From NCBI RefSeq assembly GCF_018603905.1, contig NZ_JAHFZZ010000024.1, positions 106,170 through 170,169 on the forward strand: a stretch of DNA of 64,000 nucleotides, in the 5' to 3' direction. Source of the stretch: Nonomuraea sp. NEAU-A123 (GTDB taxonomy: Bacteria > Actinomycetota > Actinomycetes > Streptosporangiales > Streptosporangiaceae). The notes beneath the pieces are model-generated. The model was not told the DNA's origin. It was given only the letters and a program-made list of their open reading frames with translations, and ran no database searches. Of this stretch, positions 50,585-59,904 are shown in pieces (position 1 is the first letter of the stretch; every line of letters starts with the position of its first letter). Made by a program: the position numbers and the translations under genes.

Positions 50585-51322
50585 TCAGCGTTCTGCGATC
50601 ACGATCATCCGTCGGCTGTCGATGGTGAGTGCCGTGCCGTCCGCGCCCAGGGCATGGACGGTCGTGAAGCCGGCGGAGAACATCTGGTCGCGCAGTTCGG
50701 TGAAGGTGAACATGCGCACGAAGTACGGGATGTTCCGGGTCCGGCCGTCGCGGATGATGGTTCGGTTGACCACGTTTCTACTGGTCAGCAGGTCGAGGTG
50801 GTGCTGATCGATCACAAGGTCGCCGTCTCGTTCGACCACGGTGGACCTCTGATAGGTGCGGACGATGGCGGAGTAGTTGTTCAGTTCGAGCGCGATCTTG
50901 CCGCCTGGTTTAAGCGTGGCGGCAGCCTGGACGAGGACCCGCTGGTTTTCGGAGTCGCTGAAGAAGCCGAAGGCGGTGAACCAGCTGACGATGCGATCGA
51001 AACGAGCTGTCCACGGCAGCTGGCGCATATCGCCGTGGACGTAATCGATGGTGACGCCGAGGGCGTCGGCATCCTGGCGGGCGCGGTCCAGAAACAGCCG
51101 CGAGGAGTCCAGACCGGTGACACGGCAGCCTCGCTGGGCGAGCCGGTTGGAGATCCGCCCGTGGCCGCAGGCCAGGTCCAGGACCTCCATGTGGGGCTGA
51201 AGGTCGAGCAGTTCCCAGATCAGTTCGGCCTCGGCGTCGCTGCGGGCATCAAGATGCCCGGCGAAGAAGTAGAGGTAGTCGTCGTCGAAGAGGCCTTCGG
51301 CGTCGAACTTCGGCTCGGACAT
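50585..51322 (-). CDS. class I SAM-dependent methyltransferase
   Basis: The 245-aa protein has motif I VLDLACGHGRISNRLAQRGC (about 47-66), motif II GLDSSRLFLDRAR and post-I DYVHGDMRQLPW, then FDRIVSWFTAFGFF, a complete SAM-binding fold. It probably methylates a small molecule. No pathway genes are adjacent, so the substrate is unknown. It abuts the inverted repeat on the integrase side. Confidence 0.85.
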   Translation of the reverse strand: MSEPKFDAEGLFDDDYLYFFAGHLDARSDAEAELIWELLDLQPHMEVLDLACGHGRISNRLAQRGCRVTGLDSSRLFLDRARQDADALGVTIDYVHGDMRQLPWTARFDRIVSWFTAFGFFSDSENQRVLVQAAATLKPGGKIALELNNYSAIVRTYQRSTVVERDGDLVIDQHHLDLLTSRNVVNRTIIRDGRTRNIPYFVRMFTFTELRDQMFSAGFTTVHALGADGTALTIDSRRMIVIAER

Positions 51323-51439
51323 GGCACTCCATTGGGCTTGGGTTCTGACCTGGCTGCATCGTCGCGATCTTTGAGCGGTTGCGCCAGCGCTTTCAGCGGT
51401 CGGGAGCTCGTGGTGAGTACCGCGACGAAGATTCGGCTA

Positions 51440-51669
51440 TCTGCACCTGCCCACCGACGCCGAGGGACGGCCTATCTCTCCGGCCGCCGACTGGGTTGAG
51501 GATGGCCGCGACCGGTTTCGCGATCCCGCCGCCCGCGACATCCTTGATCTGGACGGCCTTCACCCCCGGTTCAGGAGGCGGTTCTTAACACCCCGGTGCC
51601 CAGGAGCTCATCGACAACCTCGTCGACTACGCGATGCTCCTGCTGGCCCGAAGCAATCGCTATCGGTAG
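51440..51669 (+). pseudogene. degraded coding remnant, family not recognised
   Basis: One frame reads LHLPTDAEGRPISPAADWVE, then FRDPAARDILDLDGLHPRFR. After a shift near 51590 it reads AQELIDNLVDYAMLLLARSNRYR and stop. The composition is clearly protein-like and continuous across the shift. There is no start or ribosome site. The rest of 51323-51820 shows nothing I can support. Confidence 0.35.
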
Positions 51670-51820
51670 CGCCGGCGGACGTCATAGAGGACATGCGGTT
51701 TGTTGAAAATGGTTGCCCAACGCGTTCGTGACCGTGGCCGCGACGTGGAGATCGAATACCTCCACGTCCACCTGCCCCGCATGCTGAGGACGCCCTCGTG
51801 ATGGGCTTGGCCGATCAGGC

Positions 51821-52318
51821 TCAGGTTTCGCCGCTGTCAACGTCTCGGGGCGGACTAATCCGTTCTGTTGGTCCGCCGAAAGGCAGGACCAGGGTTCTCC
51901 TGGCCAGTAGCCAGGAGCCCTTCATCCTGTGGAACGTGTCCTCGTAGTGCCCGATATTCGCCGGGAGCCGAGGCGGCAGGAGCGCGCCCTCGGCATACCC
52001 GTCAACCCGATAGGTGGCGAGGTATGTGGTGGCAGTGGCGGTGGAAGGTGAGTCCACGGTCACCAGGATATTGGTGCACATACGCCGCGACAGACGGTCC
52101 GCAGGGCGTGACCCGAAGTAGTCGCGCAGAGCCTCACGGCCTTGAACGCGACGACCGTCATAAGGCCATTCCCAGACCCCATCGGGGGTGAACAGGTCTG
52201 CGACCGAACTCGGTCGCCCCAGGTCGAGTCTGTGGATGAACGTCAAGATCAGACGCTCGCAGGCTCGCTCTGCGAGCAGGCGGTCTATCGGTGTCAGAGC
52301 TTCAGCATCCATTGCCAT
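51821..52318 (-). CDS. SnoaL-like/NTF2-fold protein
   Basis: The 165-aa protein reads IDRLLAERACERLILTFIHRLDLGRPSSVADLFTPDGVWEWP, the usual first half of SnoaL_4-type domains, then REALRDYFG and YHIGHYED-like positions (ANIGHYEDTFHRMKGSWLLARRTL). Such proteins act as small dehydratases, cyclases, isomerases or binding proteins. Its ATG overlaps the end of a truncated SARP gene. No partner genes are visible. Confidence 0.75.
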   Translation of the reverse strand: MAMDAEALTPIDRLLAERACERLILTFIHRLDLGRPSSVADLFTPDGVWEWPYDGRRVQGREALRDYFGSRPADRLSRRMCTNILVTVDSPSTATATTYLATYRVDGYAEGALLPPRLPANIGHYEDTFHRMKGSWLLARRTLVLPFGGPTERISPPRDVDSGET

Positions 52319-52596
52319 GTCCCATCAGGATCACGCCGATCCTCACGATCGGCTATCACGAGGCGAAAGGCCGTCGACCGCCGCAGCGCCGAGTTCGCCA
52401 CGCGAGCAGCCGTCCGCTCGGGCAGATAGATCGACCACACGATGTCGATCAGCCGGGTGACCGGCATCACACGATCGTGTTCCAACAGCAGGGCGGCCAG
52501 CAGGTTCTGCGGCTTGAGGCCGCCCAACGAGATGGACCGGCCCTCAGCCCTCACCTCGACCGGTCCCAACAGCCGAAACTCCACCTCAACTCCCAT
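52294..52596 (-). pseudogene. N-terminal fragment of a SARP/AfsR-type regulator
   Basis: The frame gives VEFRLLGPVEVRAEGRSISLGGLKPQNLLAALLLEHDRVMPVTRLIDIVW, the start of a SARP winged-helix domain. The continuation (LPERTAARVANSALRRS) is partly right and then ends after 100 residues, without the BTAD and later domains. It overlaps the start of the SnoaL-like gene. Truncation has probably removed its function. Confidence 0.65.
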
Positions 52597-52778
52597 CTCA
52601 GCTCTCGACGGCGACTGGCCCGGTCAAGTCCAGGCGACGATTGGTACGCAGTTGCACAGTTCCGTTCCGTACGGGTCTGTCGGTGTGGAACAGCCAGGTC
52701 AGGCCACGCCGGTCGGCGTCGGTCAGAGGCTGCCTTTGACTCGGATACCGGTCCTGAGACCGCTCACACATCACTGAT

Positions 52779-52797
52779 CTGCAGCCGTCGGCTGCAG
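52779..52797. terminator. hairpin after the ArsR-like gene
   Basis: CTGCAGCCG and CGGCTGCAG (52779-52797) form a nine-base-pair stem with a one-base centre, eight bases after the stop of the minus-strand regulator gene. It is probably a transcription terminator, though without a U-tract. Confidence 0.5.
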
Positions 52798-52804
52798 GTC
52801 GCCT

Positions 52805-53806
52805 TTACGCCGCTGGGTCGGTGATCCTTCCTTGTAGGAGGGTGGTTCCCAGGGGGGTGAGGGTGTGCAGGACGGCGCTGCCGTCGCGATGGGTGGCGAT
52901 CAGTCCGGCGTCTCGCAGCACGGTGGTGTGACGGCTGATGGAGGCCGGTGAGGCCTGCAGGTGCCGGGCGAGTTGGGTGGTGGTCGCGGCCAGGTCGAGG
53001 GCGGACAGCACGGCGGTGCGGGTCTTGCCGATCAGCGCCTCCAGGTCCCGGCGGTCGGTCGCTGCTGGTGTCCAGCGGCAGTCTTGATCGATGGGGTAGA
53101 TCAGCACGGGTGGCAGGTGCGGGTCGGCCAAGGAGACCGGGGCGTTCTGGCAGAAGTAGGAGGGCACCAGGTGCAGGCCGCGGCCGCCCAGATGCAGTAC
53201 TTGGTCGACGCTGTAGGTGACCTGCAGTTCCGGCGGCTGCCAGCGCACCAGCGGCCGCAGGCCGGCCAGGAGGCCCTCCACCCCGCCGTCGAGCAGGTCG
53301 CGGGCCCGGCGGGCGCGTTCGGCGTTGCATGCGGTGTGGATGAGGTCGTGGTGCGGGGCGATAGCCGCCCGGTGATAGGCGCGCAGGGCATGGCCGAGTC
53401 CCGACAGCGCGGTGGGGTCTCCGTCAGCCAGCGGCTGAACCCACCCGGGCAGGCGATGATGATCGGCCAGCAGGTGCAGTTCGTGGCGCAGCCGGTGGCG
53501 GGGGGTGGACAGCATCGCCTCCAGGCCGACCTCCAGGCCCAGACGCGCTTGAGCGGGGGTGAGGAAGTCGGGGAAGTAGGGACCCGGCGGCACCAGCACA
53601 TCCAGCAGTCGGGCGCCGGGTCTCATCCGTGCGAGCCGTGCCGGGTCGGCTCGCAGCCGCTCGGCCCACGGCCGGAACGCCAGCGGCAGGCATCGCTCAC
53701 GTAGCCGGAAGCGGCTGAGCAGCACCTCCCACAGCGGATCCGGCGCGGCGGCGACGGTGGTCCGCGCCAAATCGTCGGCGGTGAAGTGAATCCGCAGTGT
53801 CCCCAT
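52805..53806 (-). CDS. ArsR-like winged-helix regulator with long N-terminal domain
   Basis: ATG at 53806 (GGGGGG upstream) gives 333 aa. Residues 1-250 form a domain found in actinobacterial regulators of this length (IHFTADDLARTTVA, then DPLWEVLLSRFRLRE). The C-terminal 80 residues are an ArsR-type HTH: LIGKTRTAVLSALDLAATTTQLARHL, then SPASISRHTTVLRDAGLIATHRDG. It lacks an obvious Cys metal site. Target is unknown. It diverges from the large WD40 protein gene over a 387-bp gap that holds only a probable promoter. Confidence 0.8.
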   Translation of the reverse strand: MGTLRIHFTADDLARTTVAAAPDPLWEVLLSRFRLRERCLPLAFRPWAERLRADPARLARMRPGARLLDVLVPPGPYFPDFLTPAQARLGLEVGLEAMLSTPRHRLRHELHLLADHHRLPGWVQPLADGDPTALSGLGHALRAYHRAAIAPHHDLIHTACNAERARRARDLLDGGVEGLLAGLRPLVRWQPPELQVTYSVDQVLHLGGRGLHLVPSYFCQNAPVSLADPHLPPVLIYPIDQDCRWTPAATDRRDLEALIGKTRTAVLSALDLAATTTQLARHLQASPASISRHTTVLRDAGLIATHRDGSAVLHTLTPLGTTLLQGRITDPAA

Positions 53807-54148
53807 AGATCCCCCCGTGGAAATGTCTCTGCGGTGCGGGCCCCATGACACCCAGTCATCGGACAAACGGCGGCATGTCGTACATATCGCATTTCTGGCG
53901 GATTGTGATGAGTAGCGTGAAGAATCATCCTGGCGCAGGGCGAGAACGCGACATCAATTCACCGCTCCAGCACCACATGCACCGCGCGTGCGCCCCCGTC
54001 CCATCCCCCCGGCCGACCGACGGCTCCCACCAGCATGTTTCCGCCTGCGTGCAAAGGCTCTTACTACCTGTCAAACATGTCACCCATAATCGCTGTCATG
54101 TTCCGGAATGCGCAGGTGCGGGATCTGCGTATCAGGATACTCATTTTA

Positions 54149-54178
54149 TTGACCGCTTGTGATGATGCTGCGTAGGGT
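54149..54178 (+). promoter_or_regulatory. probable promoter of the STAND-WD40 gene
   Basis: TTGACC (54149-54154), 18 nt, TAGGGT (54173-54178), the form of actinobacterial housekeeping promoters. The -10 box lies 43 nt before the preferred ATG at 54221 and 16 nt before the alternative ATG at 54194. Confidence 0.5.
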
Positions 54179-54220
54179 TGGCGCAGATCCGGGATGGCGG
54201 ATACGGGGTTCGGGGGAGCC

Positions 54221-57200
54221 ATGGGGCGGCCGGAGCGTTTACTTGATCCTGCGGATGGGCCGATTCAGCGTTTGGCGCATGAGCTGCGGAAATTGCGGGA
54301 ATCGGCGGGGCGGCTGAGTTATCGGGAGCTGTCCAGGCGGGCGCATTATTCGGCGACCGCGTTGTCGGAGGCGGCCGGCGGCTGCGTGTTTCCGTCGCTG
54401 GCGGTGACCCTGGCGTACGTGCGGGCCTGCGGCGCAGATCCGGCTACTTGGGAGAAGAGGTGGCAGGAGGCGGCCGATGAGCTGGCGGCGCCCGAGTCGG
54501 CAGAGGGGCGATACAGGGCACCGTACCTGGGGCTGATGACTTTCGAGCCGGACGACGCCGAGCTGTTCTTCGGCCGTGACGAGCTGCTGCGAGATCTGGT
54601 GTACCGGGTTTCCTGTACACCGTTCATCGGGGTTTTCGGCGCATCCGGAAGCGGGAAATCATCTTTATTGCGTGCCGGTCTCGTCCCGGCGCTGCGGCAT
54701 TGGCCGATCGTTGTTCTCACGCCCGGCGAGCATCCTGTGCTGGAGCTGGCGATCGGACTTTCCAGTCATGCTGGAATTAGCCCGGAGGCGTTACGCAACG
54801 ACATTTCGTCCGCGCCGGAAAACATCGATGTGATCGTGCGAGGGATTCTCCACGGCAGGCCGGACGGTGACCGAGTGGTGTTCTTGGTCGACCAGTTCGA
54901 GGAGGTGTTCACCCTCTGCCACGACGAACGGGAGCGGGAAGCCTTCATCGCCTGTCTGCTGGCGGCGGGGGACCAGGCGCGGGTGGTGCTGGGGATGCGG
55001 GCCGACTTCTACAGCCACTGCGCCGGGCACGGTGGGCTGGTGGCCGCGCTGCGCGATCGCCAGATACTCGTCGGGCCGATGGAGGAGGAAGGCTTGCGCG
55101 CGGTCGTCGTCGAGCCTGCGGCGCGGGCGGGGCTCAAGGTCGAGGCCTCGCTGGTGGTGGCCGTGCTCGCCGATGCCCGCGGGCAGGCGGGGGCGTTGCC
55201 GCTGCTCGCGCACGCCCTGCTGGAGACCTGGAAGCGGCGTACGGGACAGACACTCACGTTGGCGGGCTACCGGGAGACGGGCGGTATCCAGGGCGCGATC
55301 GCACAGACCGCCGAACGGGTCTACGCCGAATTCGATGCGGCGGGGCAGCGCCTGGTCAAGGACATCTTCCTGCGCCTGACCGCGCTCGGTGAGGGCACCG
55401 AAGACACCCGCAGGCGTCTTGCGCCGGCGGAGTTGCTGACCGCGCCGGACCCGGCGGCCTCTGCCGCGGTCTTGTCCCGGCTGACGCATGCTCGGTTGGT
55501 GACTGCGGACGCGAGCAGCGTGCAGATGGCGCACGAGGCCGTGCTGCGGTCCTGGCCCCGGCTGCGGGGCTGGCTGGCCGAGGACCGGGAGTTCGTGCTC
55601 CGGCGCAGGCGGTTGACGGAGGCGGCCGCCGAGTGGGACGGGCACGGCCGCGAGGAGGGGGCCCTGTATCGGGGAGCGCGACTGGCCGCCTGGCAAGGGC
55701 GCGAGATGGACCGGCTGAATGAGCAAGAACTGGCGTTCCTGACCGCCAGCTGGGCCCATCGGGACAAGGAACGCCGCAGCGCTCAACGGCGGATGCGGCG
55801 CGTGGTGGCGGGGCTGGTCGCGGCGTTCACGGCGATCAGCGTCGCGGCCGGCGCGGCGATCTTCCAGGCCAGGCAGGCCCAAGACAAGCACGATCTGGCC
55901 GCGTCCCGTCGCCTGGCCGCCGATGCCCGCGCCCAGTTGGAGCTCGACCCCGAGCTCGCGTTGCTGCTGGCCCGCCAAGCCCTGCGCACCGCAGCCACGC
56001 GGGAGGCCGAGGCCGTGCTGCGCCAGGCCATGGTCGAGCACCGTCAGCGCCTGGTCGTATCGCTCAGCCCGACCAACGTGCGCGGGGTCGCCTACAGCCC
56101 CGATGGCACCCGGTTGGCCACTACCGGCTCCGACGGTGTGGTCCGCGTTTGGGATACCCGGACCATGCGTGATCCGCTCGTGTTGGCCGCTTCGTCGGGG
56201 GATGCGCAAAGTCCGGTCTTCAGCCCCGATGGCACCCGGCTGGCCACCACCGACGCCCTCTTTGACGTGGTGCGCGTCTGGGATCTGACCCGCCCCGGAC
56301 AGGCAAGGGTCCTGCACCCGCATCTGGGCCGGACGTGGGGCATGGCCTTCGCCGCGGACGGGCGACTCGCCACGGCGGGCGAGGATGGCGCCGTCTCGGT
56401 CTGGACGGCCGACGGCCGCCTGACGCGCATACTGTCACACGGCCGTGCGCGCAAGCTGGCGGTCGCCGTCAACGCCGACGGCACGCTGCTGGCGGCCGTC
56501 GGCGACGACGACGTGATACGCGTGTGGGGCTCCTCGGCCAAGCCCCGCTTGCTGCGCGCTCGCGACTACCGCCTGGCGCACCTGGCCTTAAGCGCCGACG
56601 GCACACGCCTGGCTTTAAGCGCCGACGGCACACGCCTGGCCAGCGGCGACGTGGACGGCACCGTATGGGTGTGGGATCCACGCGGGCCAGGTGAGCCGAT
56701 CGCTCTGCGCGGCCACGACAGGACCGTGAGGAGCGTGGCCTTCAGCGCCGACGGGCGGCTGGCCAGCGCGAGCAGCGATGGCACCGTACGCGTGTGGGAT
56801 CCGCACGGCCGGCGCGACCCGCTGGTGTTGCGCGGGCATCACGGCACGGTCTGGAGCGTCGCGCTCAGCCCCGACGGCAGCACGCTGGCCAGCGCGGGCG
56901 AGGACAACACCCTCCGGTTATGGGACGCCCGACCACCCGGCGCCCCACTTCTTCTGCGCGGCCACACCGGCACCGTCGGGCAGGCCGCCTTTACTCCGGA
57001 CGGGCAGGGCGTGGTCAGCGGCGGGCACGACGGCACCGTACGCCTGTGGAAGGCCGACGGCTCTGGCCGCTCGGTGCTCCTGCGCAACCGTGGCGGCGAG
57101 GTGCTCGCTGTGGCCGTCAGCCCCGACGGCCGCCACGTGGCCGACGCCGGTGCCGACGGACGAATACGCATCTTCCCCATAGCCGGGGGCCCCGAGCGGC

Positions 57201-57901
57201 TGCTGCGCGGCCACGAGGGCCCGGTGTCGAACGTCGCCTTCAGCCCGGACGGGCGACGGCTCGCCAGCGGTGGCAGCGATGGGACCGTCCGTTCCTGGAA
57301 CACCGACGGCTCCGGCCAACCCCTCATCCGACATTCGATGCCGGGAACCATCCGGTATGCCGCCTACAGCCCCGACGGCCGCCACGTCGCCGGAACCGAC
57401 TACGACGGAAGCGTCACGATCTGGCCCCTCGAGCAACCGGAGCAGCCGGTCGTCCTGCGCGGGCACCACGACACGGTGTCCGCCGTGGCCTTCAGCCCCG
57501 ACGGACACCTCGTGGCCAGCGCGAGCACCGACGGCGCCATCCACATCCAGCGCGCCGACGGCACAGGCCCCAGACGGGTGCTGCACGGCCACCAAGGACT
57601 GGTGTGGAGCCTGGCCTTCAGTCCCGATGGACAGTGGCTGGCCAGCGGCGGTAGCGACGACACCGCCCGCTTCTGGCAGGTCAGCGGCGGCGACGAGTCA
57701 GTGGTCTACCACGGGTTCGGCACCACCGTCGAAGGCATCACGTTCGGCCCTGGCGGACGCCTGGTGACCGGGCACGGCGACGGCATCGTACGGATCTGGC
57801 AGTGCCAGGTCTGCCGCCCCATAGGGCAACTACTCGCTCTGGCCGACCACCGCATCACCCGCGCGCTGACCGCCGAAGAAAAGGCGAAATATCTGCCCTG
57901 A
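54221..57901 (+). CDS. membrane-anchored HTH-STAND NTPase-WD40 repeat protein
   Basis: ATG 54221 gives 1226 aa with the MGRPER start I associate with the family; ATG 54194 adds nine residues. An HTH of XRE type lies at about 20-75 (SYRELSRRAHYSATALSEAAGG). The STAND (nSTAND1) NTPase has LFFGRDELL, P-loop GASGSGKSS (about 140) and Walker B VVFLVDQFEEVF. A single membrane helix lies near 525-550 (VVAGLVAAFTAISVAAGAAIF). Fourteen WD40 blades follow, enough for two seven-bladed propellers, ending with CQVCRPIGQLLALA. Proteins of this kind are thought to be signal-sensing switches, and some STANDs act in phage defence. No effector domain is seen. A 27-bp tandem duplication lies within one blade. 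Confidence 0.85.
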   Translation: MGRPERLLDPADGPIQRLAHELRKLRESAGRLSYRELSRRAHYSATALSEAAGGCVFPSLAVTLAYVRACGADPATWEKRWQEAADELAAPESAEGRYRAPYLGLMTFEPDDAELFFGRDELLRDLVYRVSCTPFIGVFGASGSGKSSLLRAGLVPALRHWPIVVLTPGEHPVLELAIGLSSHAGISPEALRNDISSAPENIDVIVRGILHGRPDGDRVVFLVDQFEEVFTLCHDEREREAFIACLLAAGDQARVVLGMRADFYSHCAGHGGLVAALRDRQILVGPMEEEGLRAVVVEPAARAGLKVEASLVVAVLADARGQAGALPLLAHALLETWKRRTGQTLTLAGYRETGGIQGAIAQTAERVYAEFDAAGQRLVKDIFLRLTALGEGTEDTRRRLAPAELLTAPDPAASAAVLSRLTHARLVTADASSVQMAHEAVLRSWPRLRGWLAEDREFVLRRRRLTEAAAEWDGHGREEGALYRGARLAAWQGREMDRLNEQELAFLTASWAHRDKERRSAQRRMRRVVAGLVAAFTAISVAAGAAIFQARQAQDKHDLAASRRLAADARAQLELDPELALLLARQALRTAATREAEAVLRQAMVEHRQRLVVSLSPTNVRGVAYSPDGTRLATTGSDGVVRVWDTRTMRDPLVLAASSGDAQSPVFSPDGTRLATTDALFDVVRVWDLTRPGQARVLHPHLGRTWGMAFAADGRLATAGEDGAVSVWTADGRLTRILSHGRARKLAVAVNADGTLLAAVGDDDVIRVWGSSAKPRLLRARDYRLAHLALSADGTRLALSADGTRLASGDVDGTVWVWDPRGPGEPIALRGHDRTVRSVAFSADGRLASASSDGTVRVWDPHGRRDPLVLRGHHGTVWSVALSPDGSTLASAGEDNTLRLWDARPPGAPLLLRGHTGTVGQAAFTPDGQGVVSGGHDGTVRLWKADGSGRSVLLRNRGGEVLAVAVSPDGRHVADAGADGRIRIFPIAGGPERLLRGHEGPVSNVAFSPDGRRLASGGSDGTVRSWNTDGSGQPLIRHSMPGTIRYAAYSPDGRHVAGTDYDGSVTIWPLEQPEQPVVLRGHHDTVSAVAFSPDGHLVASASTDGAIHIQRADGTGPRRVLHGHQGLVWSLAFSPDGQWLASGGSDDTARFWQVSGGDESVVYHGFGTTVEGITFGPGGRLVTGHGDGIVRIWQCQVCRPIGQLLALADHRITRALTAEEKAKYLP
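56588..56641 (+). repeat. 27-bp tandem duplication inside a WD40 blade
   Basis: The unit TTAAGCGCCGACGGCACACG plus CCTGGCT is repeated twice with at most one difference, duplicating the residues LSADGTRLA. The frame is kept, so one blade has nine extra residues in its first strand and turn. Confidence 0.85.
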
Positions 57902-58345
57902 CACGGCACCCCAGGTCACCACAACGCTCATCATCGGGCCGTGCAGCGAAATCTCACACCAGGGCCGACCCGCCATTGACCAGACATCGCCTCCATTGAT
58001 TGACCAGTACACAACCTTAGTGCTGGCCAATCCGGCTCGGCCTATGTTCTGCATGTCAGCCCATATCGACCCATTGTGCGGGCCAGTTGTGGGCGGCGAC
58101 AGAAGTAACGAAGCCAGACGCATCCAGGAGAAGAGAAGAAGGGTACGCATGATGAAACGGACGAGACGTGTCATGCGTCGCCCCGCATCTGACTGACGGA
58201 TCAGAGGGTGCTACCACAAGTCCGCACAGACCCCGGCCCATGCTCACCAGCCACTGCTGCTTTCGCGCGTACAGAGCCGCGAATACGTCGCCGTGCACAC
58301 GTACGGCTTCCCGTTCCGACCGTGACGACCATCCAGGAGATCACG
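57902..58345. other. gene-poor interval
   Basis: Neither strand shows a frame with credible start, codon use or family resemblance. The GC content is lower than the flanks. I see no repeat or structured element. Confidence 0.5.
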
Positions 58346-58564
58346 ATGCTGCATCCAGACTTATACCTACTCGTTGAAGGCGTACGAGCCCGTGAGCTGT
58401 GGGAGGAGGCTGACCGGCAGCGCAAAGCTCGCCTGGTCGCCCCCGCGTCGGTAATCAGTGCTTTCGAGGAGCGGCTCGGCTGGATGCTGGTGAGGACGGG
58501 CCTTCGGCTCGTGGACCGCCACGCCTGCAGGCCGCACTGGTCGCCATCCGTGCCGCCCCGGTGA
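58346..58564 (+). CDS. small hypothetical protein of a common actinobacterial type
   Basis: ATG 58346 follows AGGAG by 8 nt. The 72-aa product is basic and helical (MLHPDLYLLVEGVRARELWE, then ERLGWMLVRTGLRLVDR). The MLHPDLYL start and the RLGxxLVRxGLRL end are familiar from small unknown proteins of actinomycetes. No function is known to me. The following 58565-58732 is empty. Confidence 0.6.
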   Translation: MLHPDLYLLVEGVRARELWEEADRQRKARLVAPASVISAFEERLGWMLVRTGLRLVDRHACRPHWSPSVPPR

Positions 58565-58732
58565 TTGACGACCTCAGGGGCGATGTGCCGCAGAACCATG
58601 GCTGATCATCACGGACAATGTCGACGGTTCAGGAACAGATACTCACCCAGACCGGCCGTAAGCACGGCCCACGAGCCACGTGGAAGGCTTCGACCTGACC
58701 TCTCGCGGGGGCCGACGACCGCTGCACTGAGA

Positions 58733-59257
58733 TCAATGCAAGGTTAGACGCCGGGTCCTTGTCCACGGCGGCGGAAGATGCGTCCTGGGGCAGCGCCCCC
58801 GCTCCGAGCGACCGCAGGACCTTGTCAGGGGCCGAGGAGGCGATCGCGTAGCGCGCGCCGCCGCCGGTCCGCCGCGTCCAGGCGGGTAGCGACCAGCGCG
58901 AACAACTCGGTGTTCGTCTCGGTGCGGATCGCGGAGACCGTCTTGTCCAGCGTGGTGAAACCGGGCAGCTCGCGCCGAGCCCGGACCAGCTCCTCCAGCG
59001 CGACGTTGATCAGGTCGGCCGGGTTGTCCTTCGTGGTGACCGCTTTGCGGATCGCTTTCTCGGCGATCGCGCGCCTCGGCGGGCTTGTAGACCACGTTCA
59101 GTCGGGCCCGGACGTAGTCGCGGTGGCGCCACAACGTCCGATCCGACTCGTGCACCGCCGCGACCTCGTCGGCGACCGGCGTGAACGCCTCCGCCAGCTC
59201 ACGGGCCGACACCACCCGCTTGAACCGCGGATAGGCGGTCCGATCGATCGAAGCCAC
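58733..59257 (-). pseudogene. Tn3-family transposase remnant (N-terminal part)
   Basis: The start reads MASIDRTAYPRFKRVVSARELAEAFTP, the typical beginning of Tn3-type transposases with a DUF4158 domain. After a junction (VHESDRTLWRHRDYVRARLNVVY) and a frameshift near 59085 another frame continues AVTTKDNPADLINVALEELVRARRELPGFTTLDKTVSAIR, a later portion of the same protein, to about 58740. Internal deletion and shift, and the missing catalytic C-terminal domain, make it inert. No terminal inverted repeats were found. Confidence 0.7.
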
Positions 59258-59360
59258 CCAGCAGCACCCCAGGCCCAGCCAACGGACGTAACCCAGCGCA
59301 CCCTAACCAACACCCGCCGCACCCACGCCACACGGGCTCTCTAACGATCTCTAGCGCCCT

Positions 59361-59787
59361 CTACCAGGCACTACCCGAGCACTTGGCAGGTTTCTCCCGT
59401 ATCCCGGCGGTCCCCCGGCAGGAGATGCCGCTGCTGAGCCCGAACCCGCGCGGGTCGAAGACGACCATGTCGAACCGCTGGGCCAGATCGGCGAAGGTTG
59501 CCCGGCCGGCGCGGAAGGCGTTGATCTGCGGGGCGGGACCGCCGAGGTTGACCAGCAGGGTTCCCTCCTTGTGCGCCTGGTCCAGGGCGCAGCATGGCCA
59601 GGCCGAGCGTGATCCGCTCGCCACCGCGGGGGCGGGCCCAGTCAGCAGGCACGTCCACCTGGCCGCAGCGCAGACCGTTGCCGCAGTCCTGCCAGGTCAA
59701 GGCCGAGTCGGCGCTCGCTGCCGCGGGTACGCAAACCGCCGCCAAAACCGTCATCAGAGCGGTGGCGACCTTTCTGAACTTGTGCAT
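59361..59787 (-). pseudogene. truncated secreted alpha/beta hydrolase (TAP-like)
   Basis: ATG 59787 begins a signal peptide (HKFRKVATALMTVLAAVCVPAAASA) followed by LTWQDCGNGLRCGQVDVPADWARP. A shift near 59590 leads to HKEGTLLVNLGGPAPQINAF, then ATFADLAQRFDMVVFDPRGFGLSSGISC. The nucleophile region and the rest are missing: the frame stops at 59361 at the edge of the transposase remnant. It is related to the fragment at 35925-36159. Confidence 0.7.
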
Positions 59788-59904
59788 GATCACAGACCGG
59801 TCAGGGCCCGGGCCGGGCCGGGTCTATCTTTCGGTCTATCTTGAGTCGGCACGGCCACGTCCCCCAGACCCCAGACGCCTGGGCAGAACCCTCGACAAAA
59901 CGGA

